NCBI GenBank assembly: GCA_903850425.1
Contig: CAINLR010000007.1
Coordinates: 1 to 57,470, forward strand
Direction of reading: 5' to 3'
From: an uncultured Verrucomicrobia subdivision 3 bacterium
GTDB lineage: Bacteria > Verrucomicrobiota > Verrucomicrobiia > Limisphaerales > UBA11358
Length of the DNA stretch: 57,470 nucleotides
Position numbers and translations under genes: made by a program. Numbering within the stretch: the first letter of the stretch is position 1; the number at the start of each line of letters is the position of its first letter. Below are positions 45,650 to 52,584 of the stretch, in pieces. A model generated the notes under the pieces. The model saw nothing but the letters and a program-made list of their open reading frames with translations. It had not been told where the DNA came from and made no database searches.

Positions 45650-47383
45650 TTAATAACTCGTGGCCGTGTGTTCTTTGCCATGACACAACAGTGTGCAGGT
45701 GCCGTGGCCGGTGCCGGTGGACTGGTAATTCCGCGCGCCGGCAACAATGCTTGGATCAAAATTCATCAGGTGCGCGTTCGGCGAGCCATGCGGATCGTGG
45801 CAGGTGCCGCACGCCGTGTAGCCGATGTGCCGCAGATGATCGCGCCAGGCGTTGTTCACAAAATCATGGCACTTGAAACACAGCGCGGAATTGGCCGGGT
45901 TGGCCGCGGTGTCCGCGAAACTCAACGGCCGTTCGAGCAGCGGCGCATACGCCGAACCATGCGGGCCAGCGGGCCCGACGCCGCCGGCGCCCGGGCCGCG
46001 GTCGTTGTTGTGGCAGTCGCCGCAGGTCATTTGACTTGCGCTCGTCCACGGCGGCTTGAGGCTCGGCACGTTGGGGTTCTTTCCGGGCAGCACGACGGGA
46101 TGAAACGAGTTCTGGCCGTTGACGTCTTGAAATTCCAGCCGCGTATTGAGTTGCGGAAACTGGCGACTGACGCGGGCCGGGCCTTTCGCCGTGTCCCCGT
46201 GACAGCGGAAGCATAATTCATATTCGTAAGTGATCGGCGAAATTTTCGCGCCCGAAGCATTGACGCCGCGCACTCCCGCCAACGCGCCGGAGACCGCTTG
46301 GGGCGTCGTCTTGCCGGTGCTGTTCGCGGCGTGGGGATCGTGGCAGTCCGCGCACTCGACATGCCGGGTCACCCCGGCAGAGGCCAGCGTCGGTTCGGCG
46401 GGATCATGCACCCCGGTGGTGTTGATGACGGGATGCACGCTGGCCTTGTTGAACTCGACCTCGAGGTTTTTCGCCGCGACATTGCCGTTGTGACAGGGAA
46501 AACAATTTTGCTCCTCCTCGGCAAAATTAAGCAGTCGTTGTTTACCACCGGCGTTGTGCGGACTGTGACAGTTTTCACAGCCGTTGGCGGCAACGGATTT
46601 TTGCGACGTGTGCGGCCACGGATTCGGCGCGAGGCCGTTCCACCGTTTCGGCGAATAACTGTGCGCGCTTTGCAGCCACGACTCCGGATTGTGGCAGGTG
46701 AGGCAGAGCGCGGAACCGGTGTTGTCCATCACGAGGAACTTTTCGTAGCTGTTGCCATGCGGATCGTGACAGGTGGTGCACTGCATCTCGCTGTTGGCGT
46801 CCAGGTGGACGGGACCGCTCCGCGGCGGACGCTGCAGGTCGCCCTGTTGCGCGGCCAGCGCGGCGGTATATTGGAATGAAACCGGATGATCGTCCGAAAG
46901 GTCGGTGCCGAGGTAGCTGCGGCCGTGTGGCAGGTTGGCCGCCACGCTTTGCATGGCGATGGAAGTGCGGCGGCTGCGCACCATGCCCAGCGCCACGGTG
47001 CCGTCGTGGCAGCTCAAGCACAACCGCGACGCGCCGGTGGGCTGACCGATGATGGCCTTGGTCGTCGTGCTGCGGTAAGGAATGTAACTGGCGCCCGAAT
47101 CAAAACGATTCCACATCGCCACCTGGCCGGAGGCAGAGTGTGGCGTATGGCAGAAGATGCACAGCTCGCTGCCGGTGTTGTCCCCGGCACTTACATCGGC
47201 GCGGATTTTGCCGGTGCCGGAAATGGAGAGGTTGTGCTTGGACTGGGCAATGCCCGCGCCCACCGCGACCGCGGCGTCGGCTGTGCGGGCACCGACAAAC
47301 CAGAACGCGAGCAAAAGCGAAAACGCCGGAGCCAGGCTTCGCTGGCCCCGTCGCGCCACCGTCATGGAAAATTTTTCATTCAT
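45650..47383 (-). CDS. Exported 12-heme c-type cytochrome (doubled CXXCH type)
   Basis: A 577-residue protein with a signal peptide (cleavage near residue 37, after TADA), 11 CXXCH sites and one CX3CH site near the C-terminus (CTLLCH). Paired motifs such as CTTCHDPHGN ... CLTCHNP and CFKCH ... CGTCHDPHGS match the doubled-CXXCH family. Its N-terminal 220 residues are similar to the whole tetraheme protein at 50642-51295 (CHTPH, LCLSCHDGTVA, SDDHPVSF), so it looks like an extended paralogue. Overlaps the beta-barrel gene by 4 bases. Confidence 0.88.
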   Translation of the reverse strand: MNEKFSMTVARRGQRSLAPAFSLLLAFWFVGARTADAAVAVGAGIAQSKHNLSISGTGKIRADVSAGDNTGSELCIFCHTPHSASGQVAMWNRFDSGASYIPYRSTTTKAIIGQPTGASRLCLSCHDGTVALGMVRSRRTSIAMQSVAANLPHGRSYLGTDLSDDHPVSFQYTAALAAQQGDLQRPPRSGPVHLDANSEMQCTTCHDPHGNSYEKFLVMDNTGSALCLTCHNPESWLQSAHSYSPKRWNGLAPNPWPHTSQKSVAANGCENCHSPHNAGGKQRLLNFAEEEQNCFPCHNGNVAAKNLEVEFNKASVHPVINTTGVHDPAEPTLASAGVTRHVECADCHDPHAANSTGKTTPQAVSGALAGVRGVNASGAKISPITYEYELCFRCHGDTAKGPARVSRQFPQLNTRLEFQDVNGQNSFHPVVLPGKNPNVPSLKPPWTSASQMTCGDCHNNDRGPGAGGVGPAGPHGSAYAPLLERPLSFADTAANPANSALCFKCHDFVNNAWRDHLRHIGYTACGTCHDPHGSPNAHLMNFDPSIVAGARNYQSTGTGHGTCTLLCHGKEHTATSY

Positions 47384-49458
47384 CGAAAATCCCTCCGCAC
47401 GCGCAGGAAAACGTAGTTCCGGTCTTGCGAGTCGGTCAGGTGGCTTTCGTCGTTGAATTCGTATTCCAATTTCACGGTGAGCTTGCCGGCGGCCCAGTCC
47501 AGGCCGGCGCGGCAGGTGGCGAAATCGCCGTCAAAACTTTCCCCCCGCTCCAAACGCACGCCGCCCTCAACCGTGGTGGACAAGTGCGACGTGAGCCGCT
47601 GCTGGCAACGCGTGATGAAGCCGTAGCTCGCCTGGTGCAGATGGTTCTGGTTGAAATCCGTCCAGTTTTGATCCGCATTCAGGCTGACGTCCGTCCCGGC
47701 GACCGGCCGAAATTGCGCTGCCTGAAACAGCCGCCGGCGCTCGTAAGGCGCGATGTTGGATTCAAAAATTTCGTATTCCGCGCCCGCGCGAAACCAGCGC
47801 CAAGCCGCATCCACGCCGACGGTTTTGTCATCCAGCCGGCGGAGCAGCAGCACTTCGCCGCCGCGATAATCCTGCCGGGACCAGCGGCTGTAGAAGCCGA
47901 GCAACCCGCGCCACAAATCCACCCGGAAACTGGCATTGTTGGCCACCGTGTCGAAAGATGACGAGTCCTGCAGCCCGGCGGAATAATCCACCACCACCAG
48001 TGCGCCATCGCCAATGTGCCCGCCAGTCAGGCGTTGAATCTGTGTGAGAGCGCCCACTTGAGTGATCCGGTAATCCAGGTTGTTGACGAAATTGGTGGTG
48101 CGGCTCAGGTCCCAGACGTGGATGCTCGCTTCGTTCACGGCCGGCAGCTTCAACATCGTCACGCTACCGTCCGCAAGAGTGTGTTGTTCGCCGATGATGG
48201 ATTGCACGGTGCCGCTGGCGCTGCGGTCTTCCCGGTCCACGCGAACGTCGTCCCCGAAAGTGAGGGTCACCCACGAGGCCATCGGCCGCGAGTATTGCGC
48301 GCTGGCACCAATGCCGTAGTCACGGGTGTCCAGGGAACTACCGGGGGAAGCGGCGCGCGTCTGGCTGCCGTGAACATCCCCGCCCAACATCAGGTGCGGG
48401 GTTTGCTGGTAAGCGACATTGGCATGTCCCGCATGCGTGCTGGCCTCGGCCAGGCCCGCCGAGGTGGTATCGAACGCATACTCGTAAAAACTTTCCAGCT
48501 TCGGCGTGTGCCGCAACCGCAGGTATTCCTGCATCAGCAGTTTCTCCGTGGGCTGCGCCGTTTGGGCAACGCCGTTGTAGTTCAGCAGTGAGGTGAACCG
48601 GGGATCCAGCGGCCCGCCGAGATTTTCGCTGTCGAGGAGATTCAATGATTGCGTAAGCCCCTGCTGGTTGGAGTAGCCGTCATCGCGCCGGGCAAACTGC
48701 GTCAGGTTGTAATTCAGCCGCGTGTGACCATCGTAAAGCCGGCGCTGGTTTTGCGCTGTCACCCACAGCGTGTCCTGGGTGAAACTCTGGGGCCGGACGG
48801 GGTCTTCCTGCAATTCTTCGTAATGCTGCACCGACACCGTGAACGGCACCGACCCGGCGGTGTAGCCGGCGCGCCCGCCATAGGACTCGCTGTCCACCCG
48901 GACGCGCGAAAAAAAATCATATTCACGATAGGTCATGTCTTTGTCGCCGAACAGCGACACGGCGTAAGGTTTCTGGTCGAGCAAATCCATCGAGCCGTGA
49001 TACCGCTGGAGAAACCGGCCGGTGCTGGACGCTCCGCCCGGAGTCTCACTCGAATTTTTCCAGTCCAGCCCCAACTCGGTGGCGAGCTGGAACTGCATCA
49101 GGTTCGGATGATACAGCCAGCCCGACACGCCCATTCCCACCGCCGGGTCCAGCAACATCTGCTCGCGGACCAGCGAGACGGACGGCGTGCCCGCCCGCTG
49201 GCTCTGGCGCTCGTATTGAGCCTCAGTCTGCAAATAAACTTCGCCCCACTCCAAATGGAGCGGCTGCGGCTTGGCTGGCCCGGCGGCACCCACGCGGCTG
49301 GTCGCGGAACTCAGCATCAATAGCAGACTCCAACCAAAAATGATGCGCCGACGGTGCCGGCCGGGCGGGTGATTTATTTCCGTGGGCGCAACTGGCATCG
49401 TCACCGGTTGCACCGCGCGCCGGACACCGAACGAGGTTGGTCGCGGCGCTCTGGTCAC
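47380..49458 (-). CDS. Outer-membrane beta-barrel, candidate porin of a porin-cytochrome conduit
   Basis: A 692-residue protein. After an N-terminal region with a hydrophobic export segment (GWSLLLMLSSATSRVGAAG, about 42-60), almost the whole chain consists of alternating short strands with aromatic girdles and turns (for example YDGHTRLNYNLTQFARRDDG, VKLEYEFNDESH), and ends on a strand with terminal FLRVRRDFR. Length and strand density suit a barrel of more than 20 strands, like MtrB/OmbB-type porins that hold a cytochrome across the outer membrane. It has no CXXCH. It lies between the NHL lipoprotein (3 bases) and the 12-heme cytochrome (4-base overlap). Sequence families of these porins diverge strongly, so the assignment rests on topology and context. 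Confidence 0.75.
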   Translation of the reverse strand: MTRAPRPTSFGVRRAVQPVTMPVAPTEINHPPGRHRRRIIFGWSLLLMLSSATSRVGAAGPAKPQPLHLEWGEVYLQTEAQYERQSQRAGTPSVSLVREQMLLDPAVGMGVSGWLYHPNLMQFQLATELGLDWKNSSETPGGASSTGRFLQRYHGSMDLLDQKPYAVSLFGDKDMTYREYDFFSRVRVDSESYGGRAGYTAGSVPFTVSVQHYEELQEDPVRPQSFTQDTLWVTAQNQRRLYDGHTRLNYNLTQFARRDDGYSNQQGLTQSLNLLDSENLGGPLDPRFTSLLNYNGVAQTAQPTEKLLMQEYLRLRHTPKLESFYEYAFDTTSAGLAEASTHAGHANVAYQQTPHLMLGGDVHGSQTRAASPGSSLDTRDYGIGASAQYSRPMASWVTLTFGDDVRVDREDRSASGTVQSIIGEQHTLADGSVTMLKLPAVNEASIHVWDLSRTTNFVNNLDYRITQVGALTQIQRLTGGHIGDGALVVVDYSAGLQDSSSFDTVANNASFRVDLWRGLLGFYSRWSRQDYRGGEVLLLRRLDDKTVGVDAAWRWFRAGAEYEIFESNIAPYERRRLFQAAQFRPVAGTDVSLNADQNWTDFNQNHLHQASYGFITRCQQRLTSHLSTTVEGGVRLERGESFDGDFATCRAGLDWAAGKLTVKLEYEFNDESHLTDSQDRNYVFLRVRRDFR

Positions 49459-49461
49459 GGT

Positions 49462-50598
49462 TCACTCCTTGTGGCCAAGCCCAAACACGCTGATTTTTTG
49501 CGCGCCCAACTGGTTGGAGATGATGATCAGCTCCTCCAACACGAAACCGGGCGCGGCGTATTGTTGGAATCGTCCGAGATGATCATAATCCACGCACACG
49601 GAGGCCGGCAGGTTCAGCGAGGCAAGGTCGTCTGTCGGATCGCCGCCGGGCTCACCGAAGGACAGCAGCGTTTTTCCTTCCGCGTCAAAAATCTGGCAGG
49701 TCTGCGACGCCGCATCCACGACGAAAATCCGCCCCTCGCGATCCATTGCAATGCCTTTGGGCCGCGCGAACTGGCCAGGCAGATCGCCCTGGCTGCCGAT
49801 GGTGCGGAGGAATTTCCCGTCGGCCTCGAAAATTTTCACGCGGCAGGCGGCCATGTCCGAAACGTAAACCCGGCCCGACCGGTCCAGTGCGACGTTCACC
49901 GGCATGAACAGCCGGCCTGGCTCGGATGACTCGTCCGCCAGCGGATTGCGCGGAATCGTGAACAACGGCTGCCGCGTGGCCTTGTCAAAAACGCGGACGC
50001 AATGGCCGTTGAGGTCGGAGGCATAAATCCGGTCCGCCGTGAGCGCGACGCCGGTGAACCGCTGGACATTGGTGCCAAAGGCGGTGCCATCCAACAGGCC
50101 CAGCAACTGTTCGTCCGCCCCAAAATGCAACACCTGATTGCGAGCCGTGTCCGTCACATACCGCGAGCCGTCGGTATCCAGTGCGACGTTGATCGGCACA
50201 CCCAGCTTGCTGTTGCCGACGGGCGCGAACCGGCGCAGCGTCAATAAATTCAAATCCAGAATGTCCACCGCCCGCGCGCTGGTGTCGCAGACGAAAAGCT
50301 GGTTGCTGGCGATGGCCACGCCGTAGGGCTTGATGATGGCGGCGGAGGAAGACTCCGGACCGATGACGAACGTGGCGAATTTTCCAGAGACCGCCTCCGG
50401 GTCCTGGCCGCCGGAAAAACTGGTGAGATATTGCACGCGCGGCGCGGCTGGCGGCGGCGGGAAATAAATAAATTTCCGACCGCTATTTTTGTCGGGGCCA
50501 GTGGCGCAGCCGGCGAGCAGCGACAAGGTTCCGATCACCAGGGCAAGACCGGCCCGGCGGAAAGAAGACATTTTTGGCCGGTCAACTGGTTGCATCAT
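49462..50598 (-). CDS. NHL-repeat beta-propeller lipoprotein
   Basis: A 378-residue protein with a lipoprotein signal (LALVIGTLSLLAGC, Cys about residue 31), so anchored to a membrane. The body is a six-bladed NHL propeller: KPYGVAIASNQLFVCDTSA, VPINVALDTDGSRYVTDTA, MPVNVALDRSGRVYVSDMA, RPKGIAMDREGRIFVVDAA. It lies between the tetraheme cytochrome and the porin. Similar propellers accompany multiheme cytochrome clusters in other bacteria. The start might be the second Met, of MSSFRRAGLAL. Confidence 0.85.
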   Translation of the reverse strand: MMQPVDRPKMSSFRRAGLALVIGTLSLLAGCATGPDKNSGRKFIYFPPPPAAPRVQYLTSFSGGQDPEAVSGKFATFVIGPESSSAAIIKPYGVAIASNQLFVCDTSARAVDILDLNLLTLRRFAPVGNSKLGVPINVALDTDGSRYVTDTARNQVLHFGADEQLLGLLDGTAFGTNVQRFTGVALTADRIYASDLNGHCVRVFDKATRQPLFTIPRNPLADESSEPGRLFMPVNVALDRSGRVYVSDMAACRVKIFEADGKFLRTIGSQGDLPGQFARPKGIAMDREGRIFVVDAASQTCQIFDAEGKTLLSFGEPGGDPTDDLASLNLPASVCVDYDHLGRFQQYAAPGFVLEELIIISNQLGAQKISVFGLGHKE

Positions 50599-50641
50599 GG
50601 CATCAGTTCATCGCTCGAGCCGTGGGTTTCACGAGCGCAGT

Positions 50642-51295
50642 TTATTTTTGATGGCAGGTCAAGCAGAGCGCGCTGCCGGTGTTGGCGATGCGCAGAAACT
50701 TGCCGTAGGTGTTGTCATGCACCGCATGGCAGGAGGCGCATTCCAACTGGCTGCTGCGGCCGGGATTATTGTAAAGCGGAATCTGGTTGGCGGCGTCCAC
50801 AAAGTTCGCCGAAACCGGCGTGGCCAGATGCCCATCGAGCGTGGCCAGCGCGCCGTTGTAGGTGAATGAAATCGGGTGGTCGCTGGTCAGGCTGCCGCCG
50901 CCACCAATTAAGTTCGTGGTGGCACCGATGCTGATCATCGTGTGGGTGCCGGACTGGACGATGCCCGCGTTGGCAAAAGAATCAATTGCCACCGTGCCAT
51001 CATGGCAACTCAAGCAGAGCTTGGACTGCGGGCCTGGCTGCGTGGAATTGCCCTTGAAGGTCGAGCTGGTGTAAAGCGTGTAGGACTGCTTCGTGCTATC
51101 GTGGTTCCACAGCGGCGCGCCGGCCACGCTTTGGGCCAGATGCGGAGTGTGGCAGAATTTGCACAACTCAGTCGTCCCCCAGCCCTTGCCGGATAAATCG
51201 TGGGGCGTGCCGGTGATGGTTCCCGCCGCCATGGCGGACGCCGCTCCCGTAACTAGCGCCGCGAACACAAGGCAGCCAAGCAATGAATTTCTCAT
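50642..51295 (-). CDS. Exported tetraheme c-type cytochrome
   Basis: First gene of the operon. A 217-residue protein with a signal peptide (MRNSLLGCLVFAALVTGAAS) and four CXXCH sites: CKFCHTPH, LCLSCHDGTVA, CASCHAVH and, five residues from the end, CLTCH. It resembles the N-terminal part of the 12-heme protein at 45650-47383. Probably a periplasmic electron shuttle. Start chosen at the ATG before the signal peptide; 12 further in-frame codons exist upstream. Confidence 0.88.
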   Translation of the reverse strand: MRNSLLGCLVFAALVTGAASAMAAGTITGTPHDLSGKGWGTTELCKFCHTPHLAQSVAGAPLWNHDSTKQSYTLYTSSTFKGNSTQPGPQSKLCLSCHDGTVAIDSFANAGIVQSGTHTMISIGATTNLIGGGGSLTSDHPISFTYNGALATLDGHLATPVSANFVDAANQIPLYNNPGRSSQLECASCHAVHDNTYGKFLRIANTGSALCLTCHQK

Positions 51296-51380
51296 GGTGA
51301 TTTTCTTTTGGTGATTTTTTTTGGTTCTCAAAGGGGAGCAACCCGCATACGGGTGCCATCTGAACTTTGAGCAGATGTAA
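51296..51380 (-). promoter_or_regulatory. Structured 5' leader of the cytochrome operon
   Basis: Read on the minus strand: hairpin CATCTG ... CAGATG (51377-51372 with 51362-51357), whose loop CTCAAAG (51371-51365) is an exact complement of a downstream CTTTGAG (51333-51327), with a second hairpin CCCG-TATG-CGGG between. The pieces could form a pseudoknot or switch between two folds. An A-rich stretch leads to the start codon. No known riboswitch consensus is matched. Confidence 0.4.
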
Positions 51381-51822
51381 ATCTAAATAGCCCAAGCGAA
51401 TGAGGCCGACTCGCCACTTGTTGCCTTTTTCCAGCATTCTCTTGCACTTAAAATAAAAGCGCGAAAGTGACGTCCACTTTCCGCAGCGAAGCGTTGTCGG
51501 TTAACGGCCAGAGAACCTCACGGCGCCTGCCAAGCCAGCAATAGAACCCGCGGTTGCGGTGGAGTAAGCAGCGGTTTGGTGGGGACGAAGGCGCCCCAGC
51601 TGTTCAGCGCCGGCCCGGCCGCAGCGAGCCATCGCCTCATCATTATCAAGGCGAGCCTGGCCATTGTGGGTCAAAAACGGCTGCCATTGGTTGGCGGGTG
51701 AATTCCTTTCTCGGCCCGGCTGGTTTGGATTCGTATCGGAAATAAGGGCGGCTCGCAAATCGCAGGCTGCCTTTGACTCCCCACGTTTCTGCCTGTCTCA
51801 GTTTGGGTTCGTTTCGCAGCTT
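51381..51822. other. Gene-less stretch upstream of the operon leader
   Basis: No gene supported on either strand. The operon promoter probably lies near 51380-51480, but no convincing -35/-10 or -24/-12 pair was found. Confidence 0.4.
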
Positions 51823-52262
51823 TCATGGTTCTGACTTTGGTGGAAATTTCCATTTGAGAAACGGCGGGTTGCCGTTCGGGAGAGCGCGGACGTAGCGTTC
51901 GGCCTGGCCCCGCGCCTTGATCATCGCTTCCTCCCAAGCGCCAATGCCGCGCACAGGCTGGGACGATGTCTTGCGGGTGAACAATCCGGTGCCTCGGCGG
52001 CCAAAACTTCCTGAAATGGTTTGGACTCAAGAACGAAACGAGGCGCTGGTAAAAGTCAATGCGGCCATTGCCGGTCGTGCCGTCGGCGTGTTGTTCCACT
52101 ACGGGGAACTCGAAGAAATAACCGATGGCCGGATGGGGATCGGGACGGGGCACGTCCAGCAGGTCGCAAAGTCGAGGAGGAAGGGGTGCGAGTTGGCCCG
52201 TTCAGAAGGGCGGGCGGTTGACCAATACGCAATAAAATCAGCAACTTCCCGTTTCGGCTTGG
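51823..52262 (-). pseudogene. Frameshifted N-terminal remnant of an MmeI-like DNA methyltransferase
   Basis: Pieces of one protein can be followed through three frames: VADFIAYW and SERANSHPFLLD (52245-52180), then LLDVPRPDPHPAIGYFFEFP and DGTTGNGRIDFYQR, then [12 protein letters not shown], then [20 protein letters not shown] and LPNGNPPFL before a stop at 51823. Order and motifs fit the N-terminal domain of MmeI-type (type IIL) methyltransferase/restriction proteins. The SAM-binding and catalytic parts are absent. It is a dead fragment, a trace of an earlier defence gene. Confidence 0.65.
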
Positions 52263-52322
52263 CGGATTAATTACACGAACCGCCGGGCGAAGGCCAAGGA
52301 TAGTGCGGGGAGGCGGGAAAAA

Positions 52323-52356
52323 GAAAAGAGCCCGGACACTACTCCGGGCTCTTTTC
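52323..52356. terminator. Strong bidirectional terminator without an obvious gene
   Basis: A perfect 14-bp stem (GAAAAGAGCCCGGA / TCCGGGCTCTTTTC), 6-base loop CACTAC, with A-rich and T-rich arms giving a U run in both directions. It stands alone between the methyltransferase remnant and the divergent cytochrome gene; it could insulate the two loci or attenuate read-through. Confidence 0.75.
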
Positions 52357-52584
52357 CAACACACTTTGAAATTTCCAGTTGAACTGCTGCTTCGGTCAAC
52401 TCTTTTTAGATTACACCGTTCCCGCTCCGCCGCATGTCACCAGTTGTGGGGACAGCCAGTTCCTCCGCGTCCTCGGCCAGCCGGTTTAGGCGCCGCCCTC
52501 GCTTCATCAACTGGCCAAAATATGCCAAGCAAAGGGCAAACGGCGGCAAGCCGTCCGCTATATTCCTGCCGATTGTAATGCAGT

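Noticed and set aside
51296-51480. c-di-GMP (GEMM) riboswitch or sigma-54 promoter before the cytochrome operon
   Set aside because: The leader lacks the GEMM core elements. A TGGCAC ... TTGC pair is present on the minus strand, but its spacing is 6 bases too long for a -24/-12 promoter.
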